In this document: positions 1 to 11,693 of the stretch, piece after piece | Layout: each line of letters opens with the position of its first letter | Position numbering within the stretch: the stretch's first letter is position 1 | From: Chlorops oryzae | Lineage: Eukaryota > Arthropoda > Insecta > Diptera > Chloropidae | DNA: 64,000 nucleotides | Direction: 5' to 3' | Assembly: GCA_020466095.1 (NCBI GenBank) | Contig: CM035807.1 | Coordinates: forward strand, 17,470,985 to 17,534,984 | Notes under the pieces: generated by a model | The model's database searches: none | Seen by the model: the letters and a program-made list of their open reading frames with translations, nothing else | What the model was told of the DNA's origin: nothing | Program-made: the position numbers and the translations under genes

Positions 1-656
1 AATATTTAATGCTTGGCCTGTTAGTGTCAAACATAGTCGGTCGCTCGCTGTTCGCTGTTGCCTGTTGGCTCCTTCGATCGAGCCGAGACGTGTGCAGTCA
101 TCGTTTCCACTCTTCAGTTGATCATATTCAGCCATGCTCAATCGATTTCGTGCCATTTTCCTCTCGCCTGTGATGTCATTCCGAATGATGTTTACATGCA
201 TTTTAATTGCAGATTTACACGTTTCAGTTGTTAGCCTTTGGATGAGCTCGCAGCCCGGCTGTGACGACGGTGATTTTCAATGACATTGTGCAGTGGCATG
301 GCAGTGGTTGTGGCTGTGGCAGTGGGGCGAACGTATCAAGTTTGAACTGTTTGTGAAATACTTATTTGAAATGTAGAATTAAGACAAATTAACCGGTAAT
401 TTTCGCGTTTGTTATAATTACGAGTAATAATAGAGATTTTTAATGAAGACATCTGCTGTCTTTGGACTATGACGACAAAGTACAGATGTTGCTTTCCAAT
501 GATATGTGATATTGCTAGATATGTGATGGTGTGATGACCCTGAGTGGATTAAAAAGGAAAGCTAAAAAAATCTTCTTGGGAGGTCATTAAAATCAAATCA
601 ATTTCTTAGGGGACATCCAACATATTTTCTCCAGCTTTGGACTCCCTCCCCCATAA
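1..656 (+). other. possible noncoding first exon ending at a strong splice donor
   Basis: The first 300 bases are less AT-rich than what follows and contain many CG dinucleotides, as often seen near fly promoters. A strong donor, CATAAG|GTGAGT, follows base 656. No long reading frame runs through the segment. It could be a 5' untranslated exon of Pli, which lies downstream on the same strand, or of another gene. The sequence alone does not link it to either. The start is unknown. Confidence 0.2.
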
Positions 657-1548
657 GGTGAGTTTCATTGAGACTTTTTCGCACTCGATTTGCCTATTTG
701 GTGAGATTTTTTAGACACCCTAATCCACCCAAAAAATTGAAAATTATTTTCAAGCGAAAAATAATTCTTCAAATCATAATAAAAAGAAAACAATGCCCTT
801 TAGAAAAAATAATTCTCCTTTAAAATGCCGTGAGATTTCATTATCGTTTATTTAGTTGAATATACTTACGAACCGAAATGGCTTGAATTTCTCATTCACG
901 TGATAAATATTATTTTCCAATTTCTTTTCCACCCCTCAGTGCTTTCCTTTCGCCAATGCATATATGCATATTTAACACTCCATAAATCCAACTAGCATGG
1001 AAATGTAAATTTGCGAAAATCTGAATAATAATAAGAGTAAAAAAAAAAAAAAAATCAAATCAAAAAATAAGAATATTAAGCAGTGCCACGAAATGACCAC
1101 ATGCAATAAAATGTTTCGTGCTCGTGGAACTAATGATGGGATTAGGCACAAAAAGAATTATAATTGAAGAGATTTAAAAACTTAATCAGGAACTCAATAT
1201 TTCATATTTTATGCATATTATGTGCACTTCGCCCCACCTGGAAATGTGGTTTAACATAAAAGCCTGAATACTCTGAAAATAATGTCACGAAAAATGTTGC
1301 AGTTTTTTCTATTGATGGATATAAATCATCCTCTATTCAGCAAATGGTAATTTCTTTCGAAGAGTAATTTAAAAAATGTATTGAAAATGCTACCGCCGGC
1401 CCATATGGACTTTGATGGCAGATCATTTTAGGCATATATAGTCCAGAAGAGTCAAGCTTCGACTCACATTAGAACCGCCTTCGATTCTTTTCTAAAGCTG
1501 TGAAAAAAACAAATCGTTCCTTGCAGGCGTGGCAGTTGGGAGTATATA
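657..1548. other. gene-free AT-rich stretch
   Basis: I see no coding exon, RNA gene or clear repeat. There are short poly-A runs, for example near 1040. Confidence 0.5.
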
Positions 1549-1682
1549 CAGTGTACTCTCTCTTAAGCGGACACCTACGGGACCGAAAAATATGTCCGTC
1601 TTAAGAGGAAACTATTTGAGAATCAGGAACACTAGAGCTTTCCCAAAAAAGGTGTACACTTAGAGTGCGCAGGAAAATACAT
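1549..1682 (+). mobile_element. pogo/Tigger-like MITE, copy A, right end decayed
   Basis: This begins with CAGTGTACTCTCTCTTAAGC directly after a TA dinucleotide and continues with the family's internal sequence (GCGGACACCTACGGGACC and on). The right end is recognisable but mutated and has lost the clean inverted repeat. Four relatives lie at 2876, 4988, 41226 and 50432. CAGTG termini with TA target sites fit the pogo/Tigger branch of Tc1-mariner. That class is inferred from the ends only, since no transposase is present. Confidence 0.7.
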
Positions 1683-2499
1683 TTATCAACTCTAGGCCTC
1701 GCGCGTGTTAAATATTTTTAACAATTATTACCCTTTGTGGGACTCGAGGTATGAGCAATTATCTCTATCTTTATTGGATGCATGTCCAATCCGAATCATC
1801 CCTGGGGCCAAAAATATCTATAAACCAAATTTATAATATATTATTTCAGCTGCTTAGGATAGTTTGAGCGATTCGTTTGCTTATTCAATTCAGAGCTCAC
1901 TTCGCAATGTTACAAAGTTCGCACAAAACTGATGGACCTTGCCGAATCTGGGTATTTAAGTTAAGAAATATGTATGTGCAATGGCGCCAGCTGCATTCAA
2001 TTACGGCATAAATGTCACTCAAATAATTTAATTTCATTTTGAATCGCTTCCATTGTTAAGATTCTTATTTTCACACTGGATTTGGGAACCAAGAAAACAA
2101 CATAGGTACATACATATATCGAGTCGTGCATAAGTTTTCTAGTTATACCCAAGGACATTGTTTTGGGTTTTGGAGAACTGAAAGAGCTGCAATTGGGATG
2201 ATTCCAAAAGCGTTTAGGGGATAAAATTCACTTCCGCAAATTCGTAACTGAAATTTTATACTTTTCGTAAAGCCTTTGAGAATTATTCACATAAAATTCT
2301 CATAAAAAGAAGGTGTTCATTCCGCCATAAAAGAAAACAAAATAACCACACCTAAAATAGTCAATCCGATTGTAAACAAAGAAAATCCAAATGTGTTGTG
2401 GTTTAATCCATTCAGGTTAATTGGATTGGATTTTGCCTTTATTATTTATTAATTTTTCTCTATTTCTGTTTAAAGCTTTTACACTTCATTGAAATAAAT
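1683..2499. other. gene-free stretch
   Basis: I recognise nothing in this segment: no splice-consistent coding exon, no inverted-repeat element and no tandem repeat. Confidence 0.5.
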
Positions 2500-2815
2500 T
2501 CATGGCAACGGAATGCGACGACGCACAGTGGCGCGACTCCGTACATTTCTTGGCCAAAATTAAAAAGAGTTGCCATAGAACAATGAAATTTTCCATTGAC
2601 GTTTCTTTGCATGTAATTAAGAGATTTTTAAAAAATTGTGACAATCAAACCAACCCAAATCTCGACACCCATGTAAAAGGGGGAATCAAAATTTCACAAT
2701 TTTCGACCCAAAGAATTGAAATTTGGATCAGAGCTTACTGTTGTTCCCCAAGTATGGAAAAACATAACTTGGAAATGCTGCCATGCCCACTTTTTGTGCC
2801 ACGCCCCTGAAAATC
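2500..2815 (+). repeat. dispersed repeat family F, core copy 1
   Basis: About 310 bp match, with divergence, the cores of the elements near 54.4 kb (opposite strand) and 58.1 kb (same strand). Shared order: 'gactcc.tacattt', then 'caatgaaatt', 'gtttctttgca', 'tggaaa', and finally a stretch ending 'actttttgtgc.acgcccc'. The reading frame of about 100 codons here is fortuitous, since the other copies do not keep it open. This copy lacks the terminal inverted repeats seen at 57.8-58.5 kb. Confidence 0.6.
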
Positions 2816-2875
2816 GTATGAAAATTTAAAAAAAATTAGTGAGAGTGTTATTTAATTGTAAATTGTTAATGTGTA

Positions 2876-3035
2876 CATTGTACTCTCTCTTAAGCGGACA
2901 CCCCTCTTAAAGGAACACTTTTTGGGAATGCTCTAGTGTTCCTGATTCTCAAATAGTTTCCTCTTAACCAAACACCTTCGTTGAGCGGACATATTTTTCG
3001 GTCCCGTAGGTGTCCGCTTAAGAGAAAGTACACTG
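2876..3035 (-). mobile_element. pogo/Tigger-like MITE, copy B (160 bp)
   Basis: Complete copy with CATTGTACTCTCTCTTAAGC at the left, the inverse of its partner ending AAGTACACTG at the right, and TA on both sides (2874-2875, 3036-3037). The inside reads in the opposite direction to copies A, C and E. Confidence 0.8.
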
Positions 3036-3187
3036 TATTTAACACAAAAAAATTTTTAAAAAAATTCCGACCCAGCCTTGCAAAAGGAAAAAATGTGAGG
3101 TGGCAAAAAAAAAAAAAAAAACTGAAATTCCTGGTATAAATTTACACCAATCTCATACGTTCAGTACAAAGATTTACGTGCATTTTA

Positions 3188-3600
3188 GGCTGAAAACACA
3201 CCAAAGCCAACAAAACGTTGTTTCATGTCGAATTCAATGAAAGTATATTGCTTCTTATCTAGCAACACACACCGAGTACGACACAACGTTTTGTTGGTCA
3301 ACGCATTTGTTTGAACGCCGTTCATATATGGCACTCCATACAGCTAACCCACACCGAACTCGACAAAACGTTGCGAACGCTTGTCGACGTCGATAATCTC
3401 ATGTAAGCTTACGGCGCAACGCACACTGAAAACGACACGAGCAAAACAGAAGCTTCGACAAAAAAGCATGCAGAAAGCTGTTGGCTTGGATTTTGTTCGA
3501 GTTCGACAAATTTGTTGGCGTTGGTGTGGGCTATGTCGGAAATCGTTTTTTGCTGTACGTCAAAAAAAACGGTTTTGTTGGCTTTGGTGTGTTTTCAGCC
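3188..3600. mobile_element. PIF/Harbinger-like MITE with TTA target duplication (413 bp)
   Basis: The left end GGCTGAAAACACACCAAAGC is repeated inverted at the right end. TTA stands immediately outside both ends (3185-3187 and 3601-3603). A 3-bp TWA duplication and ends starting with GG fit PIF/Harbinger. No transposase is encoded. A related end lies at 54749, next to TAA. The right-hand TTA is also the left target site of the next element. Confidence 0.65.
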
Positions 3601-3603
3601 TTA

Positions 3604-3918
3604 GGGGTGTTCCATATTTAACGCATTTACAGATCTGATTCATCGCGTAATGAATGAACATTTAAGCATTTCGAATAATTGAATTTGTGTGGCATGGGGG
3701 TCAATCGCGCACTGATGCGGACGTCATCATCTCAATCTGTAAAGAGAAACACATTAAACTATATTTGAAGAAATTAATTTCTATTACTATGTGAAATAAT
3801 AATGAGCTCAAAGATGATGTCAAACAAGGGGGGGGGTTCTGGACGATGACGATTGATATAAGGGAGGAGGGGGTCTAAAATGGTCAAAATCATGCTGACG
3901 TAATATATGGACGGCCCC
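3604..3918. mobile_element. PIF/Harbinger-like MITE with imperfect ends (315 bp)
   Basis: It is bounded by TTA at 3601-3603 and 3919-3921. The left end is GGGGTGTTCCATATTTAACG. The right end, read inverted, is GGGGCCGTCCATATATTACG. A G-run and purine-rich block (about 3828-3880) lie inside. The ends are diverged, so it is probably old. Confidence 0.55.
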
Positions 3919-4987
3919 TTAGTACATTTTCGGCTATTCGACTATTCATAACAGTAAAATTTTTTTAAGCATTTCCATGTTATTATTTTGCAATTTTGGT
4001 CACACTCGCGACACTGTGCGGCGTGTTCCCAATTGTAAAGCAGAACACATTTTAACGAATTCTTTCATCACGATTCATATCGAATGCACACATTTAATGC
4101 GATTAATGGAATCAAATTGAATTCATGTGTGACAAAATGAAGCGACGGCTCGGTATGGCACGGGATGAGACGGTCCTGGGTTTTGATCGAGACTCCGAAA
4201 ACGACGACAAACATTACATCAATAAAGAAAAAAACAAATCTATGTAGTGTGACTACAACGTGAGTTGACTAATCCAGTCGCGGAGGTATGTATGTAAATC
4301 ATTACTTAAGCTAATGATCCTCCCCGAACATGGCAGGGGGGCAAAAAGGGAAATATTATTGCTGATAAAGCTGAATTAAAAATGAAGAAGAAAAAAAAAA
4401 TAACAGAGAATTGGAACCCGACAGAGTTCTCAGCATTAATTTTATGCTTGCGCAAAGTTATGAGCACCGCGACAAAACTCGACGCCCACAGGCAACAACA
4501 AAGGAGAAAAAAAAACAACAATAAAGATTGCGACAGACTGGACGGCAGACAGATAAAAAAGACATTTTGTTTTGTATTTTCAGAGGGCGTTCTAGATCGA
4601 AAGTGTTCCCTGCAGACAGGGGAGTTTTCGGTTCAAATTTAAATTAGCGGAATTTTAAACAGAGTCCCCAGAAGGAAATTGTTTCGATCGATAATCACGG
4701 TATTGTGTGACTCAAAGAAAAGTCATTGAGTTGTCGATGGGTTATTTTAAGTGAAAATTAGCCATAAACTCACACCATAATCTCACAACTCGCATTAAGT
4801 GTAAAAGAAACAGCTGATCATGAGAATGTTCCGATCCTTTTATCCTTTGAATTATGTGTAAAGCTTAATCCTTTCACACTCATTTCGGCAACGCATCTCA
4901 GAAAATTGTCCTAATAAGGTTTTTAATAGAATTTTGTAGGTATAAATATGAAGGATAGTAATATATGATGGCATAGTAACTTTGATA
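3919..4987. other. gene-free stretch
   Basis: I see no supported gene. The short open frames here are interrupted, overlap on both strands and contain poly-A runs. Confidence 0.5.
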
Positions 4988-5146
4988 CAGTGTACTCCCT
5001 CTTAAGCGGACACCTACGGGACCTAAAAATATGTCCGCTCAACGAAGGTGTCCGGTTAAAAGGAAACAATTTGGGATCCAGGAACACTAAAGCATTCCCA
5101 GAAAGTGCCCGTTTAAGAGGAGCATCCGCAGGGAGAGAGTACACTG
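4988..5146 (+). mobile_element. pogo/Tigger-like MITE, copy C (159 bp)
   Basis: The left end CAGTGTACTCCCTCTTAAGC follows TA. The right end GAGAGAGTACACTG is its inverted partner, and the flanking TA on the right is mutated. Internal sequence is collinear with copies A and E. Confidence 0.8.
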
Positions 5147-7171
5147 TGTATTCTTCAGAATAACCTCTTATACTGAAATATATTAGAATATGTTAGAACG
5201 ATAATCGGTCGGGAAGTATTTTCAATCAAAAATCACATAGCGATGCCGTCTTCCGTAACGTTCAATGTCATCCATTTACGTAAAATTGAAATGTCATCGT
5301 AAAAGTCATTCAAAATGACAGCGATTTCATGCTGATGTCACTGCAACTTCCTGCTGGGGCATGACCATTAGTTGTTTCGAGCTAGATGGGCTTTGTTAAA
5401 TACGTGTTTATATATTTATGTACACACGCATATATGTATGTATATTATTGTTAAGTTTGTCACTTCCGCGTGCCCATTTATTTGTATTGCAATTAACAAC
5501 ATTTCGTGTAAATGTCACAAATTTTGTTTCTCTCTTCTTTTTCTCGCATGCGACGAAAATTCTGGAAAACATTGTAAAATAGGGTAAATAAGAAATATCC
5601 ACACGCACAGACACACGATTTATCGAACTGCTACACAAAAATGCAATTTACAAGACCAAGACTTAAATTTTATTTTTTATTTTTTATCTCCAAAATGAAA
5701 CGCAAACGAATTTCTCAAGCATAGCCAATGAGTTTTTTTTATCCCCGCAATGGACGTTTGAAAGAGTTATAGGGGGAAAAAACAAAATTATATCTGCATT
5801 GACCAACCAAGCAACCCAACGTGGCGTGGCCTTTCGGGGAAGTTGGCTCATTTTTTTGTTGCATTTCGAGTACGAATCTCTGAGGTGGAAAAGCGGGCGA
5901 AACTTTTTTTTTTTAATGAAAATTATGCACGCTTCTCATGAGATCTAATCGGAAAGTCGCATGCGATTTTATGAATCATGCGACTGGAAAGTTAAAAATT
6001 TGTTAATTCGATATTTGTTCAAATAAATTCGATTATAGAGACGAAATATTGTGGTATCGATGGTGGCGGGAAATGTTAACCCTTTCATGTCGATTTTGTC
6101 TGGAGATAATTTTGTGAGACGAATTATTGCAGACGTCCAATACGAATCAAATATAAATGAATGGGTTTTTGATTTCTCTTCGTCCCGCCTTTTTTTTCAT
6201 CTTTGGTCAAGAATTTTGAGTGAAAAATTTTTATATGAAAATCAGGCCTTGGTTTCTGTCATGAGTCATGACTCATGAGCAATCAATCTTTGATGACTTA
6301 TTGAGAGTTATTGAAATTACAGTGAAACACCGGAACCCATGTTAATCCTCTTTGGAAATGAGGCGTTTCGATGAACTGGAAATGTTGCCCAAGCTTTTTG
6401 AATTCTTAATAAATTTCTTTGCACCGGAAATCCGTCATTTATTTCTTAAAAATTTTAAATAAATTGTCTTATAACCTATTATTCTTCGATCGTTTAACCG
6501 AAGAAGGCAACATTAGAAGAAAACAAATAATTAAAATGTGAACGATCGAAAAGTTCTCAATCGACTCAATCTCATTTCTGTCCAAAAATAGGCAAACAGA
6601 AGCGCCCAAAACCAAAAAGGTTTAATCGTGTTAATAAATTTCTCGTTGGTTGCGTTTCTTTGATGTCAATAAAGCCGTCAAATTCCAAGCTATGACATAA
6701 TTTTTTGTATCAATTTCCTTCATTGCATGACGACGCAACAATAGAAAGAAAGCTCGAAAAGTGTAATCGGTTTTACTAAAAAATTCATATCAGTGCATTC
6801 GCAGCCATGTGGAAAGTCTACTCGAAATGAAAGAGAAGAAAATTTTTAAGTGTTTTAAAGCCACATTTAAACGCTATTGCTTTATCATGTTTTTTGTAAC
6901 GATTTTTTGGTTTACAGTAGGTACTGCTTTCGCTTTATTTAATACTTGAATAATACTTAAATTTAATAAACTTTTTCGCCAACAGTGAAAGAGGCTTTGG
7001 AGAATTGAAAAGTTCAGCGAGTTTAAAAATTCACTTTTATCCTTTAACGGGGTTGTCCAAATCGACATAACATTTTTTCCGAATATTATTTATTTTTTGC
7101 ATTTTTTTATAGATTGGATATTTGAGATTATCGTGCTTAAAGGATTTTTTGAAATTCAAAATAGTTTAGAA
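5147..7171. other. gene-free stretch
   Basis: I see no gene here. A pogo-type end, CAGTGAAACACCGGAACCCA, starts at 6321 after TA, but no matching right end is visible. Confidence 0.45.
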
Positions 7172-7512
7172 CAGAAAATACATAAAAATTTTTGAGGAGC
7201 CCCAGCCTTATTTGTTACATATGCCACTATTCAACGGCAATAAATAACTAGTTATACAATTGGGACCTTCGTGGCATTGATGATGGAAATGTACAATAAG
7301 TATAACGAAATAAAATAAGGATTAATTTTTTTTTTTTAAAGTTTAATTATTTTTTAACAATGTTCAACAAAATAATGAAAAACTTTAAATATTTTTCTGT
7401 TTAGAAACAATAAGTTAAGGGCCCTCTCCAACTCTGTCAGAAATGAAAAACTTCATATAAAAAAAGCTTAAGCAGCCCTTGGGCTCCACGGAGCACACTT
7501 TGGAAACCGCTG
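7172..7512. mobile_element. hAT-like MITE with perfect 8-bp target duplication (341 bp)
   Basis: GTTTAGAA stands at 7164-7171 and again at 7513-7520. The element starts CAG and ends CTG. The right end read inverted, CAGCGGTTTCCAAAGTGTGC, resembles known hAT ends. The left end has drifted but both ends contain a GGAGCCC block in inverted orientation. No coding potential. Confidence 0.7.
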
Positions 7513-9634
7513 GTTTAGAAGATATAGCCTTCTTTGTCGAGCGAGGTCTGCGCTAAAATGAGTAATTTGTGCGTTGTTTCAAAATTTAAACGCATTTATC
7601 TCGAAACCACTTTTTTATAAACTGGTGGCCATGATTTCTCCAGTTCAACTGGACCGATTTTAATGAAACAAAATTTTCGATGCAGAATCATCACCATTTT
7701 CGTTTGAAGCTCAATCATAATTTTAAACAAATTTTTTACTGTTTTTTTTTACAGTGAACTACAAAAAAAAATATACCCGAAATCGATGGGTCATTTTTCA
7801 ATGGCCGCCATTTTGTTTTAAAAAAATAGCAAAACTATTTTCGAGCTTCCGGCCATAATGAAATCTATACTAATTGTAACTCAATTTTTATTTTTCGTTT
7901 CGGACAAATTGGACACGAGAAATCGTGGCCACCAGTACTACACCTTTTTTGGAGTCTCCACTTTGACGGCCGACATCTTTTTGAACCGCCCTCACACAAA
8001 AAACAAAAGAGTATTTTCACTAACTTTCATTATTTCTGAACACAGTAAAAAAACGTTTAAAAGATTTTTTCCTTTTCCTGGAAGGATTTTTTTTAAAGGT
8101 CCAAAACAGCCGCGCGAAAGAGACAACCCCATTAAAGGACCTGTAGTTGTATGGAATATTGTAAACAAAATTTAAGAATCCATTTAGTGCACCTTTTAGT
8201 AATTTTTTGATTTATTTTTTGTTCTAAATAGTTTAATCTTATAGATTCCGGAGCGACCCCAACTATTTTTTTTCTCTTAAACTGTTATCAACCAACTGTT
8301 ATGACAAAAAACTTTCTTAAGTGTCATCAAAAATTCAGGTCAACAAAAACGCTTGGGAGTCCTTTTCGAAATCCGGTCTTTTTCTTCGGGAAAACAAATC
8401 ACTTCGATGTAGATAAAGTTTGTTATGATGAGGCAAAAAGAAGACTACTCCATTTCGTATTTTTATTTATTTGTTTTATTTCATTTCCGATCAGTTTCTG
8501 ACATCCTCTTTACTTGCCCCAATAACGGGCTCGAATATCAGCATTTGAATGCGTTCTCATTCTACACAAAAAAAAAAAAAAAATAAGATGCTCCAAAAAT
8601 GGATACAGATTGAAAAGCTGTTGAAAATATCATTTCACTTGTTCGCATTCCTTTTCCTTTTTATATTGAATTTTCTTTTTTTGATATCTTCTTTTGAATA
8701 GGCAAAAAAAAAATTTCTTCGAATCATCACGACTGCCTGTCTGTGCGGTTGTCTGTCTGAATTGATTTACCTTCACTAATCTTGAGTGTGCATTTCTTTG
8801 CATTCGAAAGTGTATCTCTCCACTTCAGCTATCTACTTATTTTCTAAGTATTTCTCGCAATGATATACTTGTTTGTATCACTGGGTTTCTTTCTGTTTTA
8901 CGTATTTCCTTCATTTCGATATCAAATTAAAGCCAACGACATCACAATGTGACACTTCTACTTCTGCTGTCTGCAGCCTTTTTTTTTTTTCTTCGCAATT
9001 GCCATTTCTCAGATACATATGTATCATTTTATTTTTCAACTCAACAACTTCAGTTTTTCGTTTTTATTTCCCCCCTGGCCCCCTTTTCACTCCCTCACTT
9101 TATTATTCACTTTCTGCAGTTGTCGATGGATCGAATGAACTGTGCGAATTTATTTCATTTCTGAGTCTTTTTTTTTTTTTTGTAAATCTATTTGCAGGGC
9201 TGTCACGACTGATTTCTGAATGTTGTTACATATGTTTGTATGACTGTTTGCTTGTTAATTGGATTTTATTTTTTATTTGTAAAATATTTTTTTTTATGCC
9301 TTTTATGCTTTTTTCCCACACCAAGTCATGTTGGCGATATTTTGATTGAATAATGTTTCGATGTTTTTCTCACTAATTGCACTTGGAGTAGTTTTAGCAA
9401 TCTTGATCAGATTTTTTCCCATAAAAATCCTACGCTAAGTCTTTGTTGATGGGAGACAACCGATTCATCATAATTGCCTGACATTCGATGGAGATTGTTT
9501 GGCAAAGAAGAAACCAAACACCTTCTAAGATTCTTTCAAATTTGAGTATAAAAATAAAAATATTGACTCAGAAACCCAATAAATAAACAAGAGCTCCACT
9601 TTCGACGTCTTAATTTTTGGTAATAAAGCAATAA
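7513..9634. other. gene-free stretch; possible old repeat at about 7560-8160
   Basis: The part from about 7560 to 8160 has an open frame of about 100 codons, but it has no convincing start context, splice sites or protein family. Its wording (repeated T-rich blocks, 'ggccgccattttg') looks like decayed repeat DNA. The rest is T-rich and featureless. Confidence 0.4.
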
Positions 9635-10251
9635 CAGTGGAATCTCTCGACTCGGAACATCCCCACTTGTTTTTCATACATACTTCAAGCCTGAATTCCA
9701 ATTGCGCAGGAGCTGCGTAACGTGAATTCATGCAAACGTTCAACACATGAAAACATATGAAAGCACGTTCAATCAACTTCCTGCATGCTCACGCACACGC
9801 ACGAGTTCGAAAAATTGAATATTTCCTGCGCATGAGCAACATGACAGCTGAGTATAACAGTTGAAAAAAGGAATATAACTGTGTTGTAGAAACGATTGAG
9901 TACTTTTTTAAGGTACTTGGTACTACGGGGGCATACTTTTCTTTCTCAATCAAATAATATGCATTAAATTTTATTTTCTTGTAAGCTTCGATGTCTATAT
10001 TTATGATTTCTATAATTTATTTGTTAAGTAAAGGGAATATTACACTCCGCTCATAGAAAATAAGACGAGTACAAGAGTAGTTAAAAATGTACTGAGTCAA
10101 GTTCAGATCCAAAACCGCAGCAATGACATGCTCATGCACACGCATTATTGGAAATTGCATTTTCCTGCAGCTCCTGCGCTATTGGAATTACCGCTCATGT
10201 GCGGAAAAAAAGTTCGCCACCGTTAGTGTCCACATATGAGAGGTTTCACTG
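9635..10251. mobile_element. pogo/Tigger-like element with long inverted ends (617 bp)
   Basis: The left end CAGTGGAATCTCTCGACTCG and the right end read inverted, CAGTGAAACCTCTCATATGT, match at the tips. Further in, ATTCCAATTGCGCAGGAGCT (about 9697) has an inverted partner near 10165-10190. TA follows the right end, and the left flank is TAA. No transposase frame is visible. This differs in sequence from the 160-bp MITE family. Confidence 0.55.
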
Positions 10252-10921
10252 TACTTTGTTGGTTGAGAAAATAAAAGATTTTTTGATGTTTTATCGCTTG
10301 GATTTATCCTTGAAAACTGAAGATAAAGCAAAATTCTTGCGAAAGAAGAACAACAGCGAAATTCGATACACGAGCAACTGCAGCTGAAAGTCTGCAAGCA
10401 AAAAAGAAATAATAAAAAAAATAAATAAATAAATAAAGACACAGAACAGACAGACAAAATCATGAGGCAGATGTTATCCTTGCAGGTGTTCTGCTGTTGC
10501 AGTGAAATTACTTAATTAAACTTTTCTTTATTCTTTTTATTTTTTATTTTTGCACTCTTTCGTGAATAGTGGCTTAACGAACTCTTTGTTTGGTAATGAC
10601 ACGTAAGGATGAAAGGATGAAAAAAAAGGATATTATTAAGATAGTTTTAAAGCAGGGATTTTTATATGTTTTGGGTATTGTATTTTCAGTTCCGCCTGAC
10701 TATAAACGTCCTTACTTGTTGGGAATTTCACTTTGGCCTAGTCAAGTTTCTTTACTGCCACGTTTACTACTTACATTGGCTGTCTACCTCATTGCGTGAA
10801 TCCCGAAAACTCCTTTGTAAGACGTTACTTCGTATTTTCATAGGTCTTTCTATGGCAAAGTTAAATTATTGCGGTGAATAATTTTTCTCCAATCTACGAC
10901 CCGATTGTGCAGTAGATACTT
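10252..10921. other. gene-free stretch
   Basis: I see no gene. There is a short (AAAT)n run near 10425 and a T-rich block near 10530. Confidence 0.45.
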
Positions 10922-11693
10922 AGTTGGTTGGTTAGTGTGGCTGCCACCATGAAGGGTGACACACTTAGGCCTCACATGGTCTTGTTGTGATCAGTGCTGT
11001 GAAAATGGATATTTCAGTGTGTATCTAAAATGGTTCATAAATCGTACCTAAATATAGTAAAGTGTACCTAATATACCCAGCCGGAATTTTTCTCATAAAT
11101 GGTAAATTCAATAATGTTTTCACCGAAGACATCAAGGGGAAATTTTGAGTACTTCTCATATCTTATGACATGGTCATTTAAAGGAGATGTTATGTATACC
11201 AGTTCTAATGGCAATGTCATCGAGAAAAGGTGTTATTCACTCCCGAACGATGACATTGTCTTGCTAAACGAGAGGTACCTACTGATACGATGAAGTAATC
11301 TATTCCAATTTCGATGACCAACCCGTGACATATATTCTTATGACGGCCAATGCCGCTTCTGTGTAAATTTCATGAGAATGTTGCAATAGATTCAGGAGTA
11401 GTCGCGGATAACCACAGAAGAGCTTTCACCATTTCATTCACTAACAAAATTTCTTCATCTTGAAATTGTACCTAAAATGGATAATTGTACCTAATGTACC
11501 TTTGAAGTAAAAAAGGGCCGAAAAAGGTACAATTACATCTACTTTTCCAACACTGGTTGTGATACCACGAAAAATGGCAACTCAAAGACGAATAGAAACA
11601 GAAAAAACCACACAACTAACATCCACGACCCTAGCTGGGAGTTGAACCCAGAGATTCTTAGTTGGCATATCAATCAACTGCGCCACGGAGGCC
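10922..11693 (-). mobile_element. tRNA-derived SINE, split by a hAT element
   Basis: Read on the minus strand from 11693, the first 70 bases look like a tRNA: CCTCCGTGGCGCAGTTGA (A box) and CTGGGTTCAACTCCCAG (B box and arm). After the tRNA-like head come about 130 bp of unrelated tail ending in AACCAACCAAC. Removing the hAT element at 10992-11555 and one 8-bp target copy rejoins the tail and leaves about 200 bp, a usual SINE size. I find no clear target duplication around the SINE itself. Confidence 0.6.
10992..11555. mobile_element. hAT-like MITE with perfect 8-bp target duplication (564 bp)
   Basis: GTTGTGAT stands at 10984-10991 and 11556-11563. The left end is CAGTGCTGTGAAAATGG and the right end read inverted is CAGTGTTGGAAAAGTAG. 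Subterminal direct repeats of GTACCTAA occur near both ends (about 11045-11075 and 11468-11500), as transposase binding sites often do. There is no transposase. It lies inside the tail of a SINE, so it is younger than that SINE. Confidence 0.85.

Noticed and set aside
7858..8175. Plus-strand frame of 105 codons
   Set aside because: No known domain; the surrounding sequence looks like old repeat DNA and there are no flanking splice or polyadenylation signals.
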